Made by a program: the position numbers and the translations under genes. A stretch of DNA of 64,000 bases, taken from NCBI RefSeq assembly GCF_007362775.1, contig NZ_CP041692.1, forward strand, positions 124,001-188,000. The letters are read 5' to 3'. How positions within the stretch are numbered: position 1 is the stretch's first letter; each line of letters opens with the position of its first letter. The notes under the pieces were generated by a model. It did no database searches and had not been told where the DNA came from. It saw only the letters and a program-made list of their open reading frames with translations. Positions 1 through 8,004 of this stretch are shown here, piece by piece. This DNA is from Microlunatus elymi. Its GTDB lineage: Bacteria > Actinomycetota > Actinomycetes > Propionibacteriales > Propionibacteriaceae.

Positions 1-323
1 GCGAGCAGATCGTCAGCAGACAACAAGACGACGTATTCGCCGCGCGCACGGGACAAGCCCTCGTTGTAGGTGGCGATGTGGCCGGCGTTTCGCTCGTGCA
101 GCAAGACCTTGACTCGGGGGTTGGCATCAGCCAACTCTTGAGCGACCGCCTGGCTGCCGTCGGTCGAGCAGTCGTCGACGATCAACACGTCAACCGCGAC
201 GCCTGGCTGATCGAGCACCGAATGCACGGCCTGCGGCAAGTAGCGGCCGTAGTTGTAGCACGGGACCACGACCGAGACGGTGGGTAGAGGCACCTGGCTC
301 CCCGGAGTTGATCTCGGGAGCAT
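1..323 (-). CDS. Glycosyltransferase family 2, N-terminal part (cut by window edge)
   Basis: Translating the minus strand gives the classic GT-A opening of a family 2 glycosyltransferase: a beta strand SVVVPCYNYGRYL, then VLIVDDCSTDGS with the nucleotide-binding Asp pair, then NAGHIATYNEGLSRARGEY and the metal-binding region LLSADDLLA just before the window ends. It should transfer a sugar from an NDP-sugar onto a growing glycan or lipid carrier at the inner face of the membrane. It is the last gene seen of the glycan operon and starts 13 bp after the aminotransferase stop. Two starts compete: ATG at 323, and GTG at 293, which has GGGGAG four bases upstream. Acceptor and sugar cannot be told from the sequence. 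Confidence 0.88.
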   Translation of the reverse strand, partial: MLPRSTPGSQVPLPTVSVVVPCYNYGRYLPQAVHSVLDQPGVAVDVLIVDDCSTDGSQAVAQELADANPRVKVLLHERNAGHIATYNEGLSRARGEYVVLLSADDLL

Positions 324-336
324 CCAGCGCGGCACG

Positions 337-1455
337 TCAGCCCCTCGTTCGCGCTGCCATGGCGGTGACCATTACCTGAGCAACAAACTCCTGCTGATCA
401 ACCGTCAGGTGGGGATGGATCGGCAGCGACAGGATCTCCCGCGCGGCTTGTTCCGCAACCGGGAACGAGCCGGGACCGTAACCCAGGTGGGCAAACGCGG
501 GAGTCAGATGTATTGGGACCGGGTAGTGGATGCCGGCGCCGACGCCGGCTCTGTTGAGCGTCTGCAGCAGTTGATCACGGTGCGGCACTCGGACCACGTA
601 CAGGTGCCAGACGTCCTCGTTGCCGGGCGCACCCCGCGGCAGTCTGATTCCGGACAGATCATCGAGCAGGCCCCCATAACGCGCGGCGGTCCGGCGGCGA
701 CGGTCGTTCCAATCGGCCAGCCGCGACAGTTTCGCGTTCAGCACCACCGCCTGGATCGAGTCGAGCCGGGAATTGATCCCGACCACTTCGTGGTGATACT
801 TGCGAGCACTGCCGTGTGCACTGATCAATCGAACCATCGCAGCAAGATCATCATCGTCGGTGAGGACGGCCCCGGCGTCGCCGGCTGCACCCAGATTCTT
901 GCCCGGGTAGAAGCTTGTCGCGGCAATCCGACCGAGCGAGCCTGCGGCCCGACCATGTCGCCGCGCCCCTTGCGACTGCGCTGCGTCCTCGATGATCACC
1001 GCGCCACAGTCGCGCGCGATCGGCTCCAGCTGTTCGACGAACGCGGTCTGCCCGAAGAGGTGGACCGGCACGATCGCCTTGGTTCGCTCGGTGACCGCCG
1101 CCGCAACCTGCTGCGGATCGATCAACAGGTGATCGTGATCGACATCGACCGGCACCGGCAGCGCCCCGATCCGCGCGGCCGCCTCGGCTGTCGCAATGAA
1201 CGTGTTGGCCGGCATGATCACCTCGTCGCCGGGTCCGACGCCTGCTGCCCGCATCGCCAACTCCAGAGCATCCGTGCCGTTGCCGACGCCGACGCAGTGC
1301 CGGACACCGATCAGATCGGCGTAGCCGGCCTCGAACTCGGCAACCGCCGGGCCACCGATGAAGGCGGTGTCGGCAAAGAGCTGCTTCAAGCCGACCTGTA
1401 CGTCCGCGTCGATCTCTGCCTGCTGCGCACCAAGATCAACCATCGGAATCTGCAT
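337..1455 (-). CDS. DegT/DnrJ/EryC1-family sugar aminotransferase
   Basis: The product is a 372-residue PLP-dependent aminotransferase that would convert a keto-sugar nucleotide to an amino-sugar nucleotide. Family landmarks are GNGTDALELAM near residue 58 (phosphate cup), IIEDAAQ near 154-160 (Asp contacting the PLP ring nitrogen) and SFYPGKNLGA with the Schiff-base Lys at about 186. GINSRLDSIQAVVL resembles the FdtB/WbpE/WecE branch. Its ATG shares one base with the TGA of the upstream GT4 gene (TGATG), so translation is probably coupled. A second, distinct DegT aminotransferase lies three genes upstream, so this operon may make two amino sugars or aminate two positions of one sugar. The exact substrate is unknown. 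Confidence 0.92.
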   Translation of the reverse strand: MQIPMVDLGAQQAEIDADVQVGLKQLFADTAFIGGPAVAEFEAGYADLIGVRHCVGVGNGTDALELAMRAAGVGPGDEVIMPANTFIATAEAAARIGALPVPVDVDHDHLLIDPQQVAAAVTERTKAIVPVHLFGQTAFVEQLEPIARDCGAVIIEDAAQSQGARRHGRAAGSLGRIAATSFYPGKNLGAAGDAGAVLTDDDDLAAMVRLISAHGSARKYHHEVVGINSRLDSIQAVVLNAKLSRLADWNDRRRRTAARYGGLLDDLSGIRLPRGAPGNEDVWHLYVVRVPHRDQLLQTLNRAGVGAGIHYPVPIHLTPAFAHLGYGPGSFPVAEQAAREILSLPIHPHLTVDQQEFVAQVMVTAMAARTRG

Positions 1456-2657
1456 CAGGGGTTCACCATCCCTTCCCTGCTTGCCGTTTCATGCTTGACC
1501 ACATCCCCCATCCGTTCGGCCAGCCGATACCGGGTGACATCGACTGCCGAGCGCGCCAATGACGGCGCCATCCGTCGCAGCCGCAACCGATTGCTGCCCA
1601 CCTCTGCGTACACGCCGGCCAGCCGCCGCGAAGCCCGGCCGGTGCTGTAGCGGTAGCCGACCAACTCACGACCGAATCGGCCCAACTCGGTGCGCAGCCC
1701 GGCATCGCCCAACAACGGCCGCAACGCACCTTCCAGATCACGTACACCCGCGCCCCCGGCGCCGAACCAACCCGCGTGCAGGAATCGTTCGGAGTTGTCG
1801 GGCCGCAGCGACTGCCAGAATCCGGCCTCACCCTGGACGATCAGCGGCTTGCCGTGGGCCATCGCCTTGATCGCCGACGTACCCATCCCGATCGCCACAT
1901 CGGCCGCCTCGTACACCGGCTCCGGATCCGGCAGGAACCCCAGCGGGCGGACGATTTCGCGGCCGTGACGCTGATTGACCTGCTGAGCACGACGACAAAC
2001 CTGCTCGAACCCTTCTCCGTCGCCGGCGATCAACAGCCGGATCGGGTAGTCGGCAGACAGCCGATCGACAACCGCAATCAACGCCAGCACACCCTGCAGC
2101 TTTTCCAGCTCGGTGGTCAGCATCGACACCGTCGAGATCACCAGCTCATCGGACCGAACCCCCCACCGAGCGCGTGCAGCCACCACATCCCTGCTCTGGT
2201 TGGTGATCATGTCCACCGACGGTTCAATCAGGAACGTCCGACGGCCGAGCGAGTGCTGCCGAGTGGCAAGCGCCGGAGTACCGACCACGATCGGCAACCC
2301 ACGCGGCAAGAACGCCGGAACCGCCATCGACAGCACCGACATCAGCACCGGGGTGCGACGCAACACGCCGGCCCCGAAGGCCGCGTCCAGGCACGGTCGC
2401 CATTCGTACCCGTGGACCAGATCGATGTGCTGTTGCCCGATCACGGTGATCAACTTGCGCACCCACTCCCGTCCGCGGCGCGGATCGGGAGCAGTGATCA
2501 GCTCCAGTCCCAGCGTGCGGGCCCGGTCGACCAGGACGCCTGCCGGGGCGAAGATGCTGACCCGGTGCCCGTGACCGCCCATCGCGGCGGCCAGCTCGAT
2601 GGCGGTCAGCTGACTGCCGCCCATGCCCATCTGATGCGGGCAGACCAGGATCCTCAT
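1455..2657 (-). CDS. Glycosyltransferase family 4 (GT-B fold)
   Basis: The product has 400 residues with a GT-B layout. The N-terminal Rossmann half opens MRILVCPHQMGMGGSQLTA, the glycine-rich acceptor loop of GT4 enzymes. The C-terminal half carries STVSMLTTELEKLQGVL, RLLIAGDGEG and a donor-binding stretch around AADVAIGMGTSAIKAMAHGKP. The usual family E-x7-E signature is loose here (Gly-Thr-Ser replaces the typical Pro-Ser), so donor chemistry may be divergent. The start overlaps the end of the acyltransferase gene by 4 bp (ATGA). Role inferred: cytoplasmic sugar transfer during assembly of the surface polysaccharide encoded by this operon. Family assignment is firm; sugar specificity is not. 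Confidence 0.85.
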   Translation of the reverse strand: MRILVCPHQMGMGGSQLTAIELAAAMGGHGHRVSIFAPAGVLVDRARTLGLELITAPDPRRGREWVRKLITVIGQQHIDLVHGYEWRPCLDAAFGAGVLRRTPVLMSVLSMAVPAFLPRGLPIVVGTPALATRQHSLGRRTFLIEPSVDMITNQSRDVVAARARWGVRSDELVISTVSMLTTELEKLQGVLALIAVVDRLSADYPIRLLIAGDGEGFEQVCRRAQQVNQRHGREIVRPLGFLPDPEPVYEAADVAIGMGTSAIKAMAHGKPLIVQGEAGFWQSLRPDNSERFLHAGWFGAGGAGVRDLEGALRPLLGDAGLRTELGRFGRELVGYRYSTGRASRRLAGVYAEVGSNRLRLRRMAPSLARSAVDVTRYRLAERMGDVVKHETASREGMVNP

Positions 2658-3352
2658 GACAGCCTCTCAGAGGTGAGATGCAGACTCGCAGCCCGCCCGA
2701 TCCGGTGATGATCAAAAAGATCCCGTCCGTCCAGCCGGCGGGCGGGCACCCCGGCCCAGGTCTCGTACGACGGGAGATCATCGACGAGCACGCCGCCCAT
2801 GCCCAACGTCGCGTACGCACCGACCGCCAGTCGTTGCCGGACCGATGAGCCCATGCCCAGGTAGGCTCCCCGTCCGACCCGCACGCCGCCGCCGAGCAGC
2901 ACACCCGCTGCCAGGGTTGCAAAGTCGGCGACCACGTCGTCGTGGGTGAGCACCACCGACGGCATCGCCACCACGTGTGCACCGACCGTCACCGAGGCGG
3001 TCAGCACGACTCCCGACAGCAGGATGCTGCCGGGACCGACCACGCAACCGGGCGGGATCCGAACCCCGCGGTCGATACAGGTCGCGAATCGCTGCTGCTC
3101 CACACCGGCCGTGATCAGCCGGCGGACCACGCGTTCTCGGGCCGGACCGGCGCCGATGCAGACCAGCAGCTGTTCGTCCCGCAGTGGCGCCTGGCTGACG
3201 TGCCCGATCACCGGGACGCCGTCCAGCTGCGAACCGTGCAGGCTTTCGTTGTCGTCGAGCACTCCGACGATCCGATGCGTTCCCGTCGCGGCGACGGAGG
3301 CGATCACCTCCCGCGCCAATCCGCCGGCCCCCAACAACAGCAGCGATTTCAT
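2654..3352 (-). CDS. NeuD/PglD-type sugar acyltransferase (left-handed beta helix)
   Basis: The product has 232 residues. An N-terminal Rossmann-like domain (MKSLLLLGAGGLAREVI) is followed by hexapeptide repeats of the left-handed beta-helix fold from about residue 95 to 200 (IPPGCVVGPGSILLSGVVL, LLGGGVRVGRGAYLGMGSSV). This arrangement is that of NeuD, PglD and related O- or N-acetyltransferases acting on amino-sugar nucleotides with acetyl-CoA. Sitting between two aminotransferase genes, it plausibly acylates the amine one of them installs. It overlaps the upstream aminotransferase by 4 bp (ATGA) and the GT4 start by 4 bp. The expected catalytic His may lie in MPSVVLTHDDVVAD near residue 137, but this was not aligned. 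Confidence 0.88.
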   Translation of the reverse strand: MKSLLLLGAGGLAREVIASVAATGTHRIVGVLDDNESLHGSQLDGVPVIGHVSQAPLRDEQLLVCIGAGPARERVVRRLITAGVEQQRFATCIDRGVRIPPGCVVGPGSILLSGVVLTASVTVGAHVVAMPSVVLTHDDVVADFATLAAGVLLGGGVRVGRGAYLGMGSSVRQRLAVGAYATLGMGGVLVDDLPSYETWAGVPARRLDGRDLFDHHRIGRAASLHLTSERLS

Positions 3353-4497
3353 GATCGCTCCGCCCCCGAGGCCGCCTGCAAGCAGTCGATCACTCGTTGT
3401 TGATCTTCAACGCTGAGCTGGTGGTAGAGCGGAAGGATGATCGTGTGACCGGTGAGCCGTTCGGTGTTGGGCAGCGGTGTCACCAGCTCCGCCGCCGCAT
3501 ACGCCGGCTGCCGATGCGCGGCCATGATTCCTCTGCGGGCCGAGATTCCCTCGCTGGCGAGCTTCTCCAGCAGCTCCTCCCGGTTCAACGGGAACTCGGC
3601 GGCGAGCTCGATCCAGTACGACTGGAAGTTGCTCATCCCCCACGGCGGATCAGTGACCACCCGGACACCCGGGATGTCGACGAGCGCTGTCCGATAGCGG
3701 GCTGCCAACGCCCGCCGACGATTCACCAGCTGATCGAGTTTTTCCAGCTGGACAAGGCCGACCGCGGCCTGGAGGTCAGTCATCCGATAGTTGAAGCCGA
3801 CCTCGGCATACTTCTCCGCCGGCGACAACAGCACGCTGTGCCGATCAGCCGCGGACGTGCTCATCGCGTGCTCGCGCAGGGTACGGGCGCGCTCGGCCCA
3901 GCGCCGATTGCCGGTAGTGATCATGCCGCCCTCGCCGGTCGTGATCAACTTCCGCGGATGGAACGACCAGGTGGCCAGATCCGCACCGACACCGACTGGC
4001 CGGCCGCGATAGCTGGATCCCGCCGCACAGGCGGCATCCTCGATCAGCACGACGCCGCGACCGTCGCAAACCTCCCGAATCGGTTCAAGATCAACAGGCA
4101 GCCCACCTTGATCGACGATGATCACCGCGGTCGTCCGCGCGGTCATCGCCGCCTCGATCGTTGCTGCCGTCACGTTCCCGGTGACTGGATCGACGTCTGC
4201 GAACACCGGCCGCGCCCCGGCGTAGGTCGGCGCATTGGCGGTGGCGATGAAGGACAACGACGGGACGACCACGTCGTCCCCTTGTCCCACCCCCGCCACC
4301 AACAACGCGAGATGCAACGCCGCCGTACAACTGGAGGTCGCAATCGCATACGGGGCTTGCTGACGGTCGGCGAACGCCGCTTCGAACTGAGCCACCCGCG
4401 GTCCCTGCGCGACCCAGCCGGAGGCGATCGTCTCGGCAACCGCTGCGGCTTCTTCCGTACCCAGCCACGGTTTCATCACGTTGATCCGCTCGGTCAT
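3349..4497 (-). CDS. DegT/DnrJ/EryC1-family aminotransferase, perosamine-synthase-like
   Basis: The product has 382 residues from the ATG at 4497, chosen because it forms an ATGA overlap with the epimerase stop; upstream in-frame residues read through that gene and look non-homologous. PLP landmarks are ATSSCTAALHLAL near residue 53, IEDAACAAGS near 152 and SFHPRKLITTGEGGM with the Schiff-base Lys near 183. EDAACA and HPRKxxTTGEGG are typical of the PglE/perosamine-synthase branch, which aminates C4 of a 4-keto-6-deoxy sugar nucleotide. No 4,6-dehydratase is visible in the window, so the keto substrate must come from elsewhere. It differs clearly from the other DegT protein of the operon. Confidence 0.92.
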   Translation of the reverse strand: MTERINVMKPWLGTEEAAAVAETIASGWVAQGPRVAQFEAAFADRQQAPYAIATSSCTAALHLALLVAGVGQGDDVVVPSLSFIATANAPTYAGARPVFADVDPVTGNVTAATIEAAMTARTTAVIIVDQGGLPVDLEPIREVCDGRGVVLIEDAACAAGSSYRGRPVGVGADLATWSFHPRKLITTGEGGMITTGNRRWAERARTLREHAMSTSAADRHSVLLSPAEKYAEVGFNYRMTDLQAAVGLVQLEKLDQLVNRRRALAARYRTALVDIPGVRVVTDPPWGMSNFQSYWIELAAEFPLNREELLEKLASEGISARRGIMAAHRQPAYAAAELVTPLPNTERLTGHTIILPLYHQLSVEDQQRVIDCLQAASGAERS

Positions 4498-5504
4498 CGC
4501 ACGACCTCCGCAATGCGCTGACCGGCAACCTCGGCTCGTACCGGCCGCCACCAGTCGACGAGCCGCCGCAGTCCCTCGTCCAGACCGACCTCGGCCGCGA
4601 AACCGAGATCGCGACGAGCCGCTGCCACGTCGGCAAGCCGACGAGTGACGCCGTTCACTGCGCGCTCCGGGCCGAACTCGACACCGACGGACTCCGCGTC
4701 CATGGCCCGCAGCAAGGCGCGAGCCAGGCCGAGCAGACTGGTCTCGGTCCCACTGGCAACGTTGTAGACACCGTCCACAACCTGATCTTGGGTCGCGGCC
4801 AACAGGTTGGCCCGGGCGATGTCCTCGGTGAAGACGAAGTCCATCGTCTGTGCGCCGTCGCCGAAGATCAACGGTGGCAGGCCGTCGGCGATCCGCTCCA
4901 TCCAGCGCACCAGCACCTCGGTGTAGAGGCCGTGCACGTCCATCCGCGGTCCGTACACGTTGAAGTAGCGCAACGCGACGTAGTTCAATCCGTACATCGC
5001 TCGGAAGCTGCGAAGCATCCCCTCGTTGAACGACTTTGCCGCACCGTAGAAGGTGTCGTTGTTGTGATGGTGATGTCGTTCACCGGTTGGGAATTCCTCC
5101 GCCAGCCCGTACACCGACGCGCTCGACGCGGCCACCACCTTGCGGACGCCGGTTCGGACGGCGGCTTCCAGCACGTTGAAGGTGCCGTCCACCAGCACCT
5201 CCAGGGCCAGCCGTGGTTCTTCGGCGCACTGGGTGATCCGGATCGCCGCCTGATGGAAGACCGTGTCCTTGCCGTCGGTCAGCTCACGGAGCAGCGAGCG
5301 GTCGCCGATGTCGCCCTCGATCAGGCGGACCCGCCCGCTGCTGAACGCTGCGGCCAGGTTGTCGCGCCGGCCGCGGACCAGGTTGTCCAACACGTCGACG
5401 TGCTCGGCGCCGGCCGCGACCAGCTGGTCAACAATCTGCGAACCGATGGTGCCGGCTCCGCCGGTGACGAGATATTGCTTACCAGCAAGGGATGTGAGTG
5501 TCAT
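4494..5504 (-). CDS. NAD-dependent epimerase/dehydratase, extended SDR
   Basis: The product has 336 residues starting at the ATG at 5504, which overlaps the Gfo/Idh stop by 4 bp. The Rossmann motif TGGAGTIGSQ sits near residue 14, the catalytic Ser region is ASSASVYG near 126, and YGAAK gives Tyr153 and Lys157 of the YxxxK pair. LRYFNVYGPRM is the family substrate-loop signature of UDP-glucose 4-epimerases and related NDP-sugar epimerases. A His-rich insert (HHHHNN, about residues 144-149) lies just before the active-site Tyr and is unusual. Role inferred: interconversion of an NDP-hexose feeding this glycan operon; whether epimerase or dehydratase is not settled by motifs alone. Confidence 0.9.
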   Translation of the reverse strand: MTLTSLAGKQYLVTGGAGTIGSQIVDQLVAAGAEHVDVLDNLVRGRRDNLAAAFSSGRVRLIEGDIGDRSLLRELTDGKDTVFHQAAIRITQCAEEPRLALEVLVDGTFNVLEAAVRTGVRKVVAASSASVYGLAEEFPTGERHHHHNNDTFYGAAKSFNEGMLRSFRAMYGLNYVALRYFNVYGPRMDVHGLYTEVLVRWMERIADGLPPLIFGDGAQTMDFVFTEDIARANLLAATQDQVVDGVYNVASGTETSLLGLARALLRAMDAESVGVEFGPERAVNGVTRRLADVAAARRDLGFAAEVGLDEGLRRLVDWWRPVRAEVAGQRIAEVVR

Positions 5505-6580
5505 CCGACGACCTCCAGGCTCGGCTCGGGACGGGTGACGGATTGGCAGCGGCTGCCCTGCGTCAGGCTTCGCTGCGCTGCCTCCAGCACAGCCAGCACC
5601 CGCAGCGCGGCCCCGCCGTCGGTACGGGCCGGTCGCTGTTCCCGGATGCTCGCCGCAAATTCGGCGACCATCCGGCCGAGCGGCTCGTACTCGGGCAGGG
5701 CCGGCGCCCAGGTGTCGCCGAGACGGTACGAGATCTGTGCGGCTTTGCGGCGGCTGGAGTCGCCGAGCATGTCGGCCTGTCGTTGGAGGTCGACGCCGCG
5801 GTCGAAGACGCTGACCCGCTGTTGCGGGTTGAGGTCGTCCCACAACAGGGTCCGCCGGCTGCCGCCGATCACCAGCTGTCTGATCTTGGTCGGGCTCAGC
5901 CAGTTGACGTGGACGTGGGCCAACGCACCGGCCGGCAGCGTCAGTCCAAGGTAGCCGACGCAGGATCGCCCGGATCCCAGCGGGTCTGCGCCCTGTGCGG
6001 TCACCCCGTCCGGTGCCAGCCCGTCGGGCAGCACGAAATCGAGGATGGACAGATCGTGGGGCGCGAGATCCCAGAACACGTCGACGTCCGGCTGCACCAG
6101 TCCGAGGTTGATTCGCACGGAGTCCACGTAGAGGACATCGCCGAGCTCGCCGTTTTCGATCAGTTCTTTGATCTTCACCACCGCGGGCGTGTAGCAGTAG
6201 GTGTGGTCTGCCATCAGGATCAGCCCGCGTTGCTGTGCGGCGCGCACCATCCGCCGACCCGCCTCGACGGTGTCCGCGAGCGGTTTCTCAACCAGTACGT
6301 GTTTTCCGGCGCTCAGCGCGGCCATCGCGATGTCGGCATGAGTCCGTGCCGGTGTGGCGATGGCGATCGCGTCGATCTGCCGCCGATCCAACAATTCGTC
6401 CACCGAGTGCTCGACCGCGGCACCGGTCCGGTCGGCGAGTGCGCGGGCCCGTTCATCGTCCCGGTCGCAGATCGCGACCAGATCCCAGTCAGGGCTGGCC
6501 GCGAAGTTGCGGGCGAGGTTCGGTCCCCAGTAGCCGGCGCCGACAACGGCCACCTTCAGTTTTCGGACATGGCGAAGCAT
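5501..6580 (-). CDS. Gfo/Idh/MocA-family sugar oxidoreductase
   Basis: The product has 359 residues. The N-terminal NAD(P)-binding domain has VAVVGAGYWGPNLARNF, and HVLVEKPLADTVEAG near residue 94 holds the conserved EKP Lys. A C-terminal alpha/beta substrate domain follows. In known pathways such as WbpB/WlbA, a Gfo/Idh enzyme oxidises C3 of a UDP-HexNAc uronate before a DegT enzyme aminates it and a beta-helix acyltransferase acylates it. The same three families occur here, so an analogous diamino-sugar route is a reasonable inference. This is the first gene of the operon; the reverse strand has GGGGGA about ten bases before the ATG, inside a palindrome described separately. Confidence 0.9.
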   Translation of the reverse strand: MLRHVRKLKVAVVGAGYWGPNLARNFAASPDWDLVAICDRDDERARALADRTGAAVEHSVDELLDRRQIDAIAIATPARTHADIAMAALSAGKHVLVEKPLADTVEAGRRMVRAAQQRGLILMADHTYCYTPAVVKIKELIENGELGDVLYVDSVRINLGLVQPDVDVFWDLAPHDLSILDFVLPDGLAPDGVTAQGADPLGSGRSCVGYLGLTLPAGALAHVHVNWLSPTKIRQLVIGGSRRTLLWDDLNPQQRVSVFDRGVDLQRQADMLGDSSRRKAAQISYRLGDTWAPALPEYEPLGRMVAEFAASIREQRPARTDGGAALRVLAVLEAAQRSLTQGSRCQSVTRPEPSLEVVG

Positions 6581-6587
6581 CGATTCT

Positions 6588-6601
6588 CATTCCCCCGAAT
6601 G
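6588..6601. promoter_or_regulatory. Palindrome CATTC-CCCC-GAATG at the glycan operon start
   Basis: Perfect 5-bp arms flank CCCC. It covers the putative ribosome site of the Gfo/Idh gene (GGGGG on the minus strand), ending 7 bp before the ATG at 6580. A second copy, GATTC-CCCC-GAATC, lies at 6958-6971. The shared core suggests a protein operator or a translation-control hairpin; which one is inference. Confidence 0.4.
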
Positions 6602-6957
6602 ATCAACAGTGGAACGCGGCGCTCGTCTCGGCGCCCGTTCTATGGCTATGGAGCGTCTGTGCAAGGAAGGGTCTGCGCTTCGTCGCCGCAGGGTCCAGGC
6701 GGCGGACGTGTCGTCGCTTCGACGCGGCGCGTTACTCACCGGCCGCCGGCACCAGACAGGAGGCCATCCGATCCGGATTTGTCCAGATCCCGTGCCTGCT
6801 TGGCAACCGACGGCGCGGAGGTCAGCCGCGCGTTCGTTGGCTACATCGTCGGCTTGTGCGCCGGATCGCAGTACGCCTTGGTTGCACCGGATCTCCGGTC
6901 GGATGCCGCGGATGCCGGCTCCGGACCGCGCTGCTGACGCGTGTCGTGATCATGAAA

Positions 6958-6971
6958 GATTCCCCCGAATC
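6958..6971. promoter_or_regulatory. Palindrome GATTC-CCCC-GAATC, second copy
   Basis: This matches the 6588-6601 palindrome at 12 of 14 positions and keeps the same arm-spacer-arm geometry. The changed outer bases are compensated on both sides (C/G to G/C), so symmetry is preserved. It lies within the leader, far from either start codon, which fits a distal operator better than a ribosome-site hairpin. Confidence 0.4.
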
Positions 6972-7137
6972 ACTGCGGCCCCCGATGACCGCCGATGGAG
7001 CGACAGTAGCGCCGACCGATACGGGTCGTGATTGAATCCTTAAATTTGGCTGTCGATCAAGGTCCTTGGTCCCGTCGATCAACTATCGCGGCAACGGGCA
7101 GATCCAGTCTTGGGCCGGCTTGGGTCAGAATGGGGGC

Positions 7138-7998
7138 ATGGATCTGGATCAGGTGGCGGCCGAGTTGTACGCCGGCGCACCCGAGGATTTCACCGCTCGG
7201 CGGAAGACCCGCGCGGACGAGGCTCGCGCCGCCGGCGACCGCAGTCTGGCCAAGCAGATCACCGCGTTGCGCCGGCCGACGCGATCGGCCTGGATCGTCA
7301 ACCTGCTGACGGATCAGGCCGCCGACGAGCTGGCCGAACTGCTCGATCTCGGTGCCGCCCTGGTCCAGGCCCAGCAGCAATTGTCCGGACCGGAGCTGCG
7401 CAGGCTGTCCGGCCGACGCCATGCGGCGATCGCGGCGTTGGTTCGCCGTGGCACCCAGCTGGCCGAGGTGCGCGGACACACGCCGAGTGAGGCCACCCTG
7501 CGCGAAGTGTCCGCCACGCTGCAGGCAGCCTTGTCCGATCCCGAGATTGCCGCCGAGGTCCGACAAGGCCGGCTCGCCCAGCCACGGGAGTACAGCGGCT
7601 TCGGACCGCAGCTCACCTTTGCCCCGCCGGCGGTCCAAGATCAACAGTTCGAGGAGACTGCCGATGACGACCGGCAGTCGTCCGCGGGGGGTGACGCCGA
7701 GACCGACCATGATCAGCTGTTGGAGCAGTTGAGTCGTGCGCAGTCAGCCCTGGATCGGATCCGAACTGCTGCCCAGCACGCCCAGCAGCGTGTCGACCGA
7801 GCCGCCGAAACCGCCCAACGCACGTCCGCCCGAGTCACCGAGCTCAAAGATCAACTTCGGCGAGCCGAGCAGGAAGCGGCGACGGCGGCGGCAAAACTTG
7901 CCGATCACCGGACCGCCGTCGAGGACTTGCGTCGCGACGAACAGGCCGCCGAAGCCGCGGTCTCCGAAGCTCTGGCCCAGCTCGCCGGCGACGACTAG
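7138..7998 (+). CDS. Conserved actinobacterial hypothetical protein with C-terminal coiled coil
   Basis: The product has 286 residues from the ATG at 7138; an earlier in-frame start would add a poorly conserved extension. The N-terminal part (ELYAGAPEDFTARRKTRAD, then RRPTRSAWIVNLL near residue 45) is of a kind I associate with actinobacterial hypothetical proteins of unknown function. Residues about 195-280 are almost all A, Q, E, R and K in heptad-like order (RTAAQHAQQRVDRAAETAQR), predicting a long coiled coil. There is no signal peptide or membrane segment, so it should be cytosolic. It converges on the MFS gene with 6 bp between them. I do not assign a function. Confidence 0.75.
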   Translation: MDLDQVAAELYAGAPEDFTARRKTRADEARAAGDRSLAKQITALRRPTRSAWIVNLLTDQAADELAELLDLGAALVQAQQQLSGPELRRLSGRRHAAIAALVRRGTQLAEVRGHTPSEATLREVSATLQAALSDPEIAAEVRQGRLAQPREYSGFGPQLTFAPPAVQDQQFEETADDDRQSSAGGDAETDHDQLLEQLSRAQSALDRIRTAAQHAQQRVDRAAETAQRTSARVTELKDQLRRAEQEAATAAAKLADHRTAVEDLRRDEQAAEAAVSEALAQLAGDD

Positions 7999-8004
7999 GC
8001 CGCT

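Larger units (their letters stand above)
6581..7137. other. Non-coding leader between glycan operon and hypothetical gene
   Basis: This 557-bp stretch separates divergent genes. Reading frames across it lack any recognisable family and have no convincing ribosome site, so I leave it non-coding. It contains two copies of a 14-bp palindrome with the common core ATTCCCCCGAAT, one beside the first glycan gene and one about 370 bp further out. The right end has a short AT-rich patch around 7032-7046 that could host a promoter, but no clear -35/-10 pair was found. Confidence 0.5.

Noticed and set aside
280-1650. Long plus-strand open frame across the first aminotransferase gene
   Set aside because: It is antisense to a gene with clear PLP motifs, has no family resemblance and shows the Arg/Asp-rich composition typical of shadow frames in GC-rich DNA.
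6609-7031. Open frames in the glycan operon leader
   Set aside because: No ribosome site, no hydrophobic or catalytic pattern, and several overlapping frames of equal length; treated as non-coding.
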